Positions 18,392-26,576 of a DNA stretch of 64,000 nucleotides are shown here, in pieces; the stretch's first letter is position 1; every line of letters starts with the position of its first letter. The translations under genes and the position numbers were made by a program. Origin of the DNA: Allopontixanthobacter sediminis (lineage in GTDB: Bacteria; Pseudomonadota; Alphaproteobacteria; Sphingomonadales; Sphingomonadaceae); NCBI RefSeq assembly GCF_009828115.1, contig NZ_WTYL01000004.1, forward strand, positions 1 through 64,000, written 5' to 3'. A model generated the notes under the pieces. It was not told the DNA's origin and did not search any database. It worked only from the letters and a program-made list of their open reading frames with translations.

Positions 18392-18934
18392 TCAAGCGCC
18401 CTGTTTCACCTTGTTCTGGAAACTCTTGCGCAGCTTCAGAAGCTTGGGCGGGATCGTCGCCTGGCAATAGGGATTGCGCTGACCTTCGTTATCCCAGTAT
18501 TCCTGGTGGTAATCCTCTGCAGGATACCATGTGGTCGGCTCTTCGATGGTCGTGACCACCTTGCCGCCGTGATCTTCGTTCGCCCGCGCGATCGCCGCTT
18601 CGGCTTCGGCGCGCTGGTTGTCGTCTAGCGGGAAGATCGCGCTGCGATACTGGGTGCCGACGTCATTGCCCTGCCGGTTCAATTGCGTCGGGTCATGCGT
18701 GCCAAGGAACACGTCGAGCATTTCTGCGTAGGAAATCACCTCGGGATCGAAGGTCACGCGGATGCCCTCGGCGTGGCCGGTGGTGCCGCTGCAGACCTGT
18801 TTGTAGGTCGGATTTTCGACGCTGCCGCCGATATAGCCGCTTTCGACTTCGCTCACTCCGACGACATCCCGGAACACCGCTTCGGTGCACCAGAAACATC
18901 CGCCTGCGATGATGGCCTGCTGTGTATTGCTCAT
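18392..18934 (-). CDS. msrA: peptide-methionine (S)-S-oxide reductase MsrA
   Basis: 180 residues reducing methionine-S-sulfoxide. The active site GGCFWCTEAVF places the catalytic Cys at residue 13, and GYIGGSVENPTYKQVCSGTTGHAEG is the family core. A further Cys in NPYCQ may recycle the enzyme. ATG 18934 is preceded by GGAGAA at correct spacing; the longer open frame upstream reads into the divergent methyltransferase leader and was not used. With msrB at 2.9 kb both epimers are covered, as expected for an organism exposed to light and oxygen. Confidence 0.94.
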   Translation of the reverse strand: MSNTQQAIIAGGCFWCTEAVFRDVVGVSEVESGYIGGSVENPTYKQVCSGTTGHAEGIRVTFDPEVISYAEMLDVFLGTHDPTQLNRQGNDVGTQYRSAIFPLDDNQRAEAEAAIARANEDHGGKVVTTIEEPTTWYPAEDYHQEYWDNEGQRNPYCQATIPPKLLKLRKSFQNKVKQGA

Positions 18935-19031
18935 TGAATTCTCCATGGCTTTCGTGCGAACATAAGAACGTAATCCGGATTTGCCATCGCGGCGTTTCGC
19001 CAATATTCGAATTCCTTCGAGAGGTATCATC

Positions 19032-19889
19032 ATGAAGAAGCTGTTTCTTGCCGCCACTGCCGGCGTATTGGTTCTTGCGGCGCCCGCGCTGGCCGATGGT
19101 CACGCGCACAATTTGCCGCTCCCGGCAGACTTCAGTGCCCAGCATGCGGAGGCGTTCTCCGGCGCGATCAACCACCCCACCCGCGCCGAGGACAAGGCCC
19201 GCGACCAGTTCCGCCATCCGGTCGAAACTCTCAGCTTCTTCCAGGTCGCACCCGACATGAAGGTGGGCGAATACGCCCCTGGCGGCGGCTGGTATTCGCG
19301 GTTGCTCGGCCATTATCTCGGCGGCGAAGGTCAGCTGGTCGGGCTCTACGCGAATCCGCTCACCGCCACCGCCGATGCCGCCCGCCAGCAGCGCCTGCGG
19401 GACGCCGCCGCTGGTTTCCCGGCGGAAGTCGCCGGTTACACCGGGCTGTCGGCAGACCGTTTCGGCGGCCTTACATTGGACAGCATCCCCGACGACCAGC
19501 GCGGCACGTTTGACCGCATCCTGGTAATCCGCAGCCTTCACGGCATCACCCGCGGCGGAACCGCCGACACCGAAATCCGCGCCATGCGCGAACTTCTGAA
19601 GGGTGACGGCATGCTCGGCGTGGTCCAGCACCGCGCGAAGGCGGACGCCCCGTGGAGCTATACGAACGGTACGAAGGGCTATCTCAAGCAGCAGGACGTG
19701 GTTGATTTCATGCGCCTCAACGGCTTCGCGCTGGTCGATTCGAGCGAGATCAACGCCAATCCGATGGACACCGCCGATCACGCGGAAGGCGTGTGGGAAA
19801 TGCCGCCGGTCCTCGCCACCAAGCGCGGAGACCTGAAGGGCAAGGGTGAAAGCGACCGGATGACCCTGCTTTTCCGCAAGGCAGAATAG
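19032..19889 (+). CDS. exported SAM-methyltransferase-like protein
   Basis: 285 residues beginning with a classic Sec signal peptide (MKKLFLAATAGVLVLAAPALA, cut near residue 21). The mature part resembles class I methyltransferases of a periplasmic group: VGEYAPGGGWYSRLLGHYLG stands where the SAM-binding Gly-rich loop would be, and FDRILVIRSLHGI follows in the motif II region. A methyltransferase outside the cytoplasm lacks an obvious SAM supply, so the fold may serve another role. ATG 19032 follows GAGAGGT. It lies 17 bases upstream of aguB, probably in one operon with aguB and folK. Confidence 0.75.
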   Translation: MKKLFLAATAGVLVLAAPALADGHAHNLPLPADFSAQHAEAFSGAINHPTRAEDKARDQFRHPVETLSFFQVAPDMKVGEYAPGGGWYSRLLGHYLGGEGQLVGLYANPLTATADAARQQRLRDAAAGFPAEVAGYTGLSADRFGGLTLDSIPDDQRGTFDRILVIRSLHGITRGGTADTEIRAMRELLKGDGMLGVVQHRAKADAPWSYTNGTKGYLKQQDVVDFMRLNGFALVDSSEINANPMDTADHAEGVWEMPPVLATKRGDLKGKGESDRMTLLFRKAE

Positions 19890-19906
19890 GTCTAAGGGGC
19901 GGCGCC

Positions 19907-20758
19907 ATGAGAGAGATCACTGTCGCCGCCCTCCAGCTACCGCTCGGCTCTGCTGACGAGGCGGACAATATCGACGCCGCCGTGCAACTGGTGGAAAACG
20001 CCGCCGCCGATGGAGCGCAGGTAATCCTGCCGCCGGAACTGTTTTCCGGCCCGTATTTCTGCCAGGCCGAGGACGAGGCGCTGTTTGCGCTCGCCCGTCC
20101 GACCTTGGAACACCCCTCGGTCATCGCGATGCGCAAGCTGGCGAAGAAATTGGGTGTCGCCATTCCGACCAGTTTCTTCGAGCGGGACGGGCACCACTAT
20201 TACAACACCCTCGCCATGATCGGGCCCGACGGCGAAGTGATGGGCACCTACCGCAAAAGCCATATTCCCGACGGGCCGGGCTATGAAGAAAAGTACTATT
20301 TCCGCCCGGGTAACGACGGTTTCAAGGTCTGGAACGTCTTCGGCACCACGATCGGCGTCGGCATCTGCTGGGACCAGTGGTATCCCGAATGTGCACGGAT
20401 AATGGCGCTGATGGGCGCCGAAGTGCTGTTCTACCCCACCGCCATCGGATCCGAACCCTACGATGCGGAGTTCGACACCAGCCATCTGTGGCGCCGCGCA
20501 ATGCAGGGTCACGCGGTGTCCAACTGCATGGCCGTCGTCGCCGCGAACCGGATCGGCGCGGAAGGCGAACAGAGCTTCTACGGCCACAGCTTCATCACCA
20601 ACGAATGGGGCGATCTGGTTGCGGAATTCGGCGGCGAGGAAGACGGCGTGCTGGTGGCGACGCTGGACCTAACGCTGGCGGAAAAGCACCGCGCCGGCAT
20701 GGGGTTCTTCCGCGACCGCCGTCCGCAGCTTTACGGCCGGATCTGCGAGGATATCTGA
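19907..20758 (+). CDS. aguB: N-carbamoylputrescine amidase
   Basis: 283 residues of the nitrilase superfamily. The Glu-Lys-Cys triad is visible: E44 in LPPELFSGPYFC, Lys in TYRKSHIPDGPGYEEKYYF, and Cys in GVGICWDQWYPE. The DGPGYEEKYYF and YPTAIGSEP segments are characteristic of AguB, which hydrolyses N-carbamoylputrescine to putrescine in the agmatine branch of polyamine synthesis. Agmatine deiminase (aguA), the expected preceding enzyme, is not in the window. The folK gene starts two bases after the stop. Confidence 0.93.
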   Translation: MREITVAALQLPLGSADEADNIDAAVQLVENAAADGAQVILPPELFSGPYFCQAEDEALFALARPTLEHPSVIAMRKLAKKLGVAIPTSFFERDGHHYYNTLAMIGPDGEVMGTYRKSHIPDGPGYEEKYYFRPGNDGFKVWNVFGTTIGVGICWDQWYPECARIMALMGAEVLFYPTAIGSEPYDAEFDTSHLWRRAMQGHAVSNCMAVVAANRIGAEGEQSFYGHSFITNEWGDLVAEFGGEEDGVLVATLDLTLAEKHRAGMGFFRDRRPQLYGRICEDI

Positions 20759-20760
20759 GC

Positions 20761-21261
20761 TTGCCTGCGCCGGGCAGCTATCTGGTGGCGCTGGGTTCCA
20801 ACGTCCGGCACCCCCGTCACGGCGATCCACGCAAGGTGCTCGCGGCGGCGCTCGACAGTCTGGGCAGGGCAGGGCTGGCGGTGGTCAGCGCATCACCCCC
20901 TGTCTCGACCGCTCCGATCGGTCCCTCGCAGCGGCACTACGCCAACAGTGCGGCAATTGTTGCGAGTGACCTGCCGCCGGAAAAGGTGCTGGACCGGCTA
21001 AAACGGATCGAGCGCGATTTCGGCAGGACTGGCTCCGGACAGCGCTGGCGAGCCCGCGTCCTCGACCTCGACATCATCCTGTGGAGCGGCGGCAGCTTCG
21101 GCTCGGCAGCGCTGGTCATCCCCCATATCGCCTACCGGGACCGCAGCTTCGTCCTCGGCCCCGCGGCAACCGTCGCGGCAAGCTGGCGCGATCCGATTAC
21201 CGGGCTGACGATAAAACAGCTCCATACCCGCTTGACCCGCCCGCGCCCCGCCCCTAGGTGA
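20761..21261 (+). CDS. folK: 2-amino-4-hydroxy-6-hydroxymethyldihydropteridine diphosphokinase
   Basis: 166 residues from a TTG start. HPPK transfers pyrophosphate from ATP to the pterin in folate synthesis. SYLVALGSNVRHPRHG is the N-terminal pterin-site motif and RWRARVLDLDIILW carries the two metal-binding Asp residues of the family signature (xRxxxRxLDxDIL). PHIAYRDRSFVLGPAA closes the fold. No ATG or GTG occurs between the aguB stop and the first conserved residue, and GAGGATAT precedes the TTG at suitable spacing, so TTG 20761 is almost certainly the start. Confidence 0.9.
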   Translation: MPAPGSYLVALGSNVRHPRHGDPRKVLAAALDSLGRAGLAVVSASPPVSTAPIGPSQRHYANSAAIVASDLPPEKVLDRLKRIERDFGRTGSGQRWRARVLDLDIILWSGGSFGSAALVIPHIAYRDRSFVLGPAATVAASWRDPITGLTIKQLHTRLTRPRPAPR

Positions 21262-21285
21262 GCGGCCCGAGACACCCCCATGTGC

Positions 21286-21361
21286 GGGCCCTTAGCTCAG
21301 TCGGTAGAGCAACTGACTTTTAATCAGTAGGTCGCTGGTTCGAACCCAGCAGGGCTCACCA
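21286..21361 (+). tRNA. tRNA-Lys (anticodon TTT)
   Basis: A 76-base cloverleaf with CCA encoded. The acceptor stem GGGCCCT pairs with AGGGCTC (one G-U). The D arm is TAGCTCAGTCGGTAGAGCA, the anticodon arm ACTGA-CTTTTAA-TCAGT gives anticodon TTT, and the T arm is CTGG-TTCGAAC-CCAG. All invariant positions are present. Confidence 0.97.
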
Positions 21362-21426
21362 TTATTTTATCGGCGGCGGCGGGTTACAGTCCGAACTGCG
21401 CGCCATCGTCTTGTCCGCAGTCGCTT

Positions 21427-22914
21427 TTATCTTCCCAGGACAGTGAAATTCTTCGCGCTGGCGGTGAGGATGCGGCCGACATCCGCCATTTCGGCTGCGC
21501 GCAGGTTTGCTGGCGGGGCTTGCATCTTTTCGGCTGCGGGGAAGGTGCCGTAACCGGCCATCAGGCAGTGCCAGCTTGCCGCCGAGTAGGGCCGCTGGGG
21601 GTAGGCGCGTTCGTTTGCGGCGGCGATGTCCTGATGGGTGAACCATGCCGTCATCATCGATTTGAGGCCTTCGGACAAGTTCTGGTTTGTTGCGTTCTCG
21701 CGCCAGTATTCCGTGTCGCTGCGCTGGCTCAGACGGTAATGGGCGGTGATGTAGTCCCGGATACCGTCGATCCGCTCCGCGATCGAGGTGTTGAAGCGGG
21801 CTTGGTGCTGGTCTGTGAAGTTCCCTGCCTCGTAAGCGCTGATGAATTCGAGTGCGGTCGCGATCACGATGTGCAGCGCGGTGGCTTCCAATGGTTCGAG
21901 GAACCCCTGCGCCAAGCCGGTAGACAGGCAGTTCCGCGACCAGCTGTTTTCGACGCGGCCGACCTTCATGCGCAGATGCCGTGCCTCGGTCTCGCTGCCG
22001 GACAGGCTCAACGCGGCGCGAAGCTCAGCTTCTGCGTCTTTGTCCGACTGGTGGCTGGAGGAATAGACGTAGCCATTGCCGATGCGGCTGGTAAGCGGGA
22101 TCGACCAGCGCCAACCCGCGGACATGGCGACTGCTTCGGTCTGGGGGCGGTAATCCGGACTGCGGGGCGTGGGCATGACCACCGCGCGGTCGTTGAACAG
22201 TGTGTCGCTGAAAGATACGAACCGTTCCCCCAGCGCCTGCTGCGCAATTACCCCGGCAAAGCCCGAGCAATCGACAAACAGATCGCCGTCAATCCGTTCG
22301 CCGCCCTCGCACACAAGCGCAGCGACGTCGCCGTCCGCACCGCGTTCCACCTCTCTGACGAGCCGTTCGAGATGCGTGACCCCTTGCGCCGCTGCATGGC
22401 TCCGCAGGAAGGCACCAAGCTTGTAAGCGTCGAAATGATAGCCGTAACTGGGAGCGAACGGGAAATTTTCGCCTGCCTGCGGTCCTTTGCCCTCTGCCGC
22501 CAGTCGGCTGGCAAGGAAGAACGCGTCGGGATGCGCCGGAACTTCGAAACCGCGCCGCGCCAGCGCGCAATTGTGCAGGAATGCCGGCTCCGTATGAAGG
22601 TCCGTCGGCCCCGGGAAGGGGTGGAAATAGCTTTCGTACCCCGGGCGTTCGCTCCAGCCGGTAAAGCGGATCCCCATCTTGTAAGTAGCATCGCAGGCCG
22701 GCATCCAGTCGGCTTCCGCCACGCCGATCAGATCGAAGAACGCCTTTAACTGCGGGGTCGACCCTTCGCCCACGCCGATGATCCCGATGTCCGGGCTTTC
22801 GACCACGGTCACATGGCTGCCGCCCCACGCCCGCGCCATCAGGCAGGCCGTTATCCACCCCGCGCTGCCGCCGCCAAGGACGACGATTTTCGGCGGGGTG
22901 GGGGCTTGGCTCAC
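21427..22914 (-). CDS. flavin-dependent tryptophan halogenase-like protein 1
   Basis: 495 residues from a GTG whose bases overlap the upstream GH97 stop (GTGA). Family features: FAD-binding VLGGGSAGW, the catalytic-lysine context TYKMGIRFTGW, GWRWSIP matching the WxWxIP motif, and FLEPLEATALHI with the Glu partner of the lysine. These proteins use FADH2, oxygen and halide to halogenate aromatics. Homologues in Sphingomonas, Caulobacter and Xanthomonas sit beside TonB receptors, and their natural substrates are largely unknown. Here it is the last gene of a starch-utilisation operon, which suggests a role tied to carbohydrate import rather than secondary metabolism. A longer start at 22965 is possible. 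Confidence 0.85.
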   Translation of the reverse strand: MSQAPTPPKIVVLGGGSAGWITACLMARAWGGSHVTVVESPDIGIIGVGEGSTPQLKAFFDLIGVAEADWMPACDATYKMGIRFTGWSERPGYESYFHPFPGPTDLHTEPAFLHNCALARRGFEVPAHPDAFFLASRLAAEGKGPQAGENFPFAPSYGYHFDAYKLGAFLRSHAAAQGVTHLERLVREVERGADGDVAALVCEGGERIDGDLFVDCSGFAGVIAQQALGERFVSFSDTLFNDRAVVMPTPRSPDYRPQTEAVAMSAGWRWSIPLTSRIGNGYVYSSSHQSDKDAEAELRAALSLSGSETEARHLRMKVGRVENSWSRNCLSTGLAQGFLEPLEATALHIVIATALEFISAYEAGNFTDQHQARFNTSIAERIDGIRDYITAHYRLSQRSDTEYWRENATNQNLSEGLKSMMTAWFTHQDIAAANERAYPQRPYSAASWHCLMAGYGTFPAAEKMQAPPANLRAAEMADVGRILTASAKNFTVLGR

Positions 22915-24965
22915 TTGGAAAGCTTCTCCAGCCTGATCGCAAGTCCGCCGCCGGGGGCAAGCCACACTGGCATTGTGTCCCCGCGTTTTACGGTGGCGGT
23001 GTCGTAGGCGATGTTGTGGCGCGCCTCGGTTTCATAGGTCGCGCCGGGCCCGTCCTTCCAGATAGTCGCGCGGTAGCTGGCCCCGGGTTCGAGGAAATCG
23101 AAATCCAGTTCCACCGTCCGCTCGGTCGCGTCGTTGACGCCGCCGACATACCATTCTGCGCTGTTCCGGTCCTTGCGCGCAAAGATGGCGTAATCGCCGA
23201 CCTCGCCCGCGATCAGGTGGCTTTCTGCCCAATCGGCGGGAACCTGGCGGATGAATTCCAGTTCGCGCGGGTGCTTGGCGAGGCTTTCGATGAAATCGGC
23301 CGCCATCTGGATCGGCGAGTAGATCGCCAGATACAGGCCGAGCTGCTTCGCCTTGGTTGACGCGATCGGGACACCGTCCGACCCGACCAGCCCGAGCACA
23401 CCAGGGGTGTAATCCATCGGGCCCGAAAGCATCCGCGTGTAGACCAATGTGGGTTCATGATCCGGGCCGTTGGCGAAGCGGGCCCAGGCGTTATATTCCT
23501 GCCCGCGGGCGCCTTCGCGAGCGACCCAATTTGGATAGGTACGGCGGAGGCCGGTGTCCTTGACTGGTTCGTGCGGGTTAATCGCGATTTTGTGGGCGGC
23601 GGCGGTTTCCACGACCTTCAGATGGTGCTGGACCATGCGCTGCCCGTCATGCCACTCGAAGATTTCCTTGCCGCAGGGATCGGTGATGTCTGCATTGCAG
23701 GAAATGATCCCGCCGGCATCAGCGACATAGCCGGTCTTGACGACATCGATCCCGAGGCGCGCGTTCATTGCCATCGCATCTTCCAGCTGCCGCTCGTAAA
23801 CTTCGATGTTCCCGCCGGTTTCGTGATGCCCGACGATGTGGACGCCTTTTTCGGCGGCATAGCTGGTTACTTCCTCCAGGTCGAAATCGGGATACGCCTG
23901 CGTGAAGCTGTAGTCGCGGCCGTTGCCGAACCAATTGCCGTCCCAGCCGACGTTCCACCCCTCGATCAGCACCCCGCGGAAGCCGTTTGCCGCGGCGAAA
24001 TCGATATAATCCTTCGCCCGCTGGGTGGTCGCACCATGATTGGGCCCCTGGGCCCAGCTCCAGTCGCCGCGGATCATCCCCCACCAGATGCCGATGTATT
24101 TGGCCGGTTCGAAATAGCTGACATCGCCCAGCTTGTTGGGTTCGTTCAAATTCAGATCAAGATCGTTTTCCACCAGCCCTGCCGCGTCATCGGCGACGCG
24201 CATGGCGCGCCACGGGGTGTTGAAGGCGCCTTCCCGTACGACTTTCGGCCCGCGCGAGGACGGCGCGAGCATGGCGCGGAACCGGGTCCCGTCCATCCGC
24301 CGCATCCACATCCCTGAATAATCGACCAGCGCCGCTTCGTGGAACGACATATGGGTGCCGTTTTCAAGCCGCAGCGTGATTGGCGTATGCGCGATCGACA
24401 CCTCGCGGATCGGGGTCCTGGAATAGAGATATTCGTAGCGGTTCCAATCGCCGCCGGGGATCCACCAGGCGGTTCCTTCGCCGGCAATGTTGAATTCGGT
24501 CAGTTCCTCCGCGATCCGTGCGACCGGCAGGGTGTCCTGCTGCGGAAATTCATAGCGGAAGCCGACCCCGCCATCGAACACCCGCATCCGCACGGTCACC
24601 CGGCGCGGCGTTTCGCCAGCCTCGCGGAAGGTCACTGCCAGTTCGTTGTGCACGTCCGCGACCCATTGCCGCTCGCCCCACGGCTGTTCCCACTTGGTAT
24701 CGGCTGACGCTGCGGTTTCGCTCTCGATTGCGAAGTTGCGACGCATCGGGTTGGCATCGGTGAAATTGAAGCCGAGGCTGGATTTCGCGATCAGCGGTTT
24801 CCCGTCGCGCGCCACTTCGTAGAATGGCACCCCGTCGTTATCAGCGTCGAGGGTGACGGTGATCCGGCCGTCGGGCGAGGTGACCGTACCGGCCTGCGCC
24901 GCGCCGACTGCGCCAAGTAGGGCCGCGAGCGAGGCAGAGGCGAATAGCAGGGTCAGTTTCGGCAT
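22911..24965 (-). CDS. GH97 family alpha-glucosidase (SusB-like)
   Basis: 684 residues with a signal peptide (MPKLTLLFASASLAALLGAVGAAQA). An N-terminal beta-sandwich (TVTSPDGRITVTLDAD) is followed by a (beta/alpha)8 barrel and a C-terminal sheet. GFRGVLIEGWNVGWDG, KTGYVADAG, INPHEP and GPMDYTPG are GH97 landmarks. KTGYV rather than KVDF at the former strand suggests the inverting alpha-glucosidase (SusB) type, releasing glucose from oligosaccharides in the periplasm. Its start overlaps the end of the GH13 gene by 13 bases and its stop overlaps the halogenase start, so it is embedded in a coupled operon. Confidence 0.92.
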   Translation of the reverse strand: MPKLTLLFASASLAALLGAVGAAQAGTVTSPDGRITVTLDADNDGVPFYEVARDGKPLIAKSSLGFNFTDANPMRRNFAIESETAASADTKWEQPWGERQWVADVHNELAVTFREAGETPRRVTVRMRVFDGGVGFRYEFPQQDTLPVARIAEELTEFNIAGEGTAWWIPGGDWNRYEYLYSRTPIREVSIAHTPITLRLENGTHMSFHEAALVDYSGMWMRRMDGTRFRAMLAPSSRGPKVVREGAFNTPWRAMRVADDAAGLVENDLDLNLNEPNKLGDVSYFEPAKYIGIWWGMIRGDWSWAQGPNHGATTQRAKDYIDFAAANGFRGVLIEGWNVGWDGNWFGNGRDYSFTQAYPDFDLEEVTSYAAEKGVHIVGHHETGGNIEVYERQLEDAMAMNARLGIDVVKTGYVADAGGIISCNADITDPCGKEIFEWHDGQRMVQHHLKVVETAAAHKIAINPHEPVKDTGLRRTYPNWVAREGARGQEYNAWARFANGPDHEPTLVYTRMLSGPMDYTPGVLGLVGSDGVPIASTKAKQLGLYLAIYSPIQMAADFIESLAKHPRELEFIRQVPADWAESHLIAGEVGDYAIFARKDRNSAEWYVGGVNDATERTVELDFDFLEPGASYRATIWKDGPGATYETEARHNIAYDTATVKRGDTMPVWLAPGGGLAIRLEKLSK

Positions 24966-26572
24966 ATCAGGGCTCCAAATTCAGGCAGTGTGTCGGGGGT
25001 CGCGCCGTTGACTGCGGCCAGCACGGCGCCAGTCGCGGTCTCGGGCGCCAATGGGTGCACCCGGTCAGTGAAATTGATGATGCAGCGGATCGTCTCGCCC
25101 GGTGCGCTGCGGTCGAGGACGAGAATTCCGTCGGCGGCATGGCAGCGCGTCACCGCGCCGCTGCGCAAGGCCGGGTGTTGGTTGCGCAGCGCGAGCATTG
25201 CGGCTGTGTGCGCAAGGATCGAGCCATCCTTCTGCCCTTCTACCGCGCGAGCGAGATTGTCCTCGCCCAGCGGCAGCCACGGTTCGGCATCCGAAAAGTC
25301 GCCCGATTTCGGATCGCGGGTCCACGGCATCGGTGCCCGTGCACCATCGCGCGACAGGGTTAGCGGCCAGTTCGCGATCGCTTCGGGATCGCGCAGTTTC
25401 TCGAACGGAATATCGACCTGCGTCAGCCCCAATTCCTCGCCTTGGTATAGGATGATATTGCCGCGCAGGCAGGCCATCAGCAGCATCTTCATCCGGGCGA
25501 AGGCTTCGCGGTTTTCCGGGCGGCACCACCGCGAAAGCGCGCGCGGTGCATCATGGTTCTCGAACGCCCAGCTTGGCCAGCCGATACCGGGTTCGTCCGG
25601 CCATTCGTACAGGGCGGCGCAAACCAGTTCCGGGGTCAGGTGATCGGCGTAGAGGAAGTTGAACCCATAGGCGGAATTGAGATGGGTGCTGCCTTCGGTG
25701 AAGGATTTCATTTCCCGCTCGGCCTCGTCCCCGCCAACTTCGGCGACGGTGAAAATGGCGTCGTAATCATCCGTAACCTGCCGGATACGTTCGATGAATT
25801 TGGGAATATCGGGATGCGACTGGTTGTGAATACGCTGCTGGAAATCGAACGGCCGGCTGCGCGGGCGATTGGTCGCCGCCGCCGGTGGATTATCGCGCAA
25901 TTGCGGATCGTGCATCGCAAAATTGAGCGCGTCGATTCGGAACCCGTCGACCCCGCGGTCCAGCCAGAAGCGGGCCACGTCCAACAGGGCATCCTGCACG
26001 GCGGCGTTGTGCACGTTCAGCTGCGGCTGGCTGGTGAGAAAATTGTGCAGGTAATATTGCCGTCGGCGGGCGTCCCAGGTCCACGCCGGACCGCCGAACA
26101 CCGATTGCCAGTTGGATGGCGGCGAGCCGTCCGGCTTGGCGTCTGCCCAGACATACCAGTCCGCCTTCGGATTATCGCGGGAGGAGCGGCTTTCGGCAAA
26201 CCAGGCATGTTCATCCGATGTGTGGGAATAAACCTGGTCGATTATCAGCTTCAGCCCGAGCGCATGGGCGCGTTTCACGACTCTGTCGAAATCGGCCAGC
26301 GTGCCGAAGATCGGATCGACATCGCAATAATCGGAAACGTCGTATCCGAAATCCTTCATCGGGCTGGTGAAGAAGGGCGAAATCCAGATCGCATCGACGC
26401 CCAGCCGCGCAACATGCTCCAGCTTGCTGGCAATGCCCGGCAGGTCGCCGATCCCGTCTGCGTTGGAATCCATGAAACTGCGCGGATAGATCTGGTAGAT
26501 CGCCGCACCGCGCCACCACGGCGCGGTATCACTGACGGGGTTTGCCATCCGGTCGGTAACAGTGCTCGCCAC
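24953..26572 (-). CDS. GH13 alpha-glucosidase (alpha-amylase family, cytoplasmic)
   Basis: 539 residues without a signal peptide. It begins WWRGAAIYQIYPRSFMDSNADGIGDLPG, typical of oligo-1,6-glucosidase/alpha-glucosidase subfamilies. The catalytic trio is visible: nucleophile Asp in GVDGFRIDALNF, acid/base Glu in FTVAEVGG, and the stabilising Asp in FENHDAPR. It probably hydrolyses imported maltose and maltodextrins to glucose. The start (26572) lies four bases after the stop of the upstream amylase gene; MANPVSDTAPW at 26548 is an alternative. The partner transporter for its substrates is likely the MFS gene at 34.3 kb. Confidence 0.93.
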   Translation of the reverse strand: MASTVTDRMANPVSDTAPWWRGAAIYQIYPRSFMDSNADGIGDLPGIASKLEHVARLGVDAIWISPFFTSPMKDFGYDVSDYCDVDPIFGTLADFDRVVKRAHALGLKLIIDQVYSHTSDEHAWFAESRSSRDNPKADWYVWADAKPDGSPPSNWQSVFGGPAWTWDARRRQYYLHNFLTSQPQLNVHNAAVQDALLDVARFWLDRGVDGFRIDALNFAMHDPQLRDNPPAAATNRPRSRPFDFQQRIHNQSHPDIPKFIERIRQVTDDYDAIFTVAEVGGDEAEREMKSFTEGSTHLNSAYGFNFLYADHLTPELVCAALYEWPDEPGIGWPSWAFENHDAPRALSRWCRPENREAFARMKMLLMACLRGNIILYQGEELGLTQVDIPFEKLRDPEAIANWPLTLSRDGARAPMPWTRDPKSGDFSDAEPWLPLGEDNLARAVEGQKDGSILAHTAAMLALRNQHPALRSGAVTRCHAADGILVLDRSAPGETIRCIINFTDRVHPLAPETATGAVLAAVNGATPDTLPEFGALICRN

Positions 26573-26576
26573 CGGG

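Noticed and set aside
18222-18467. 81-codon minus-strand frame overlapping the msrA end
   Set aside because: No ribosome site, overlaps the MsrA C-terminus in another frame, and lies across a hairpin.
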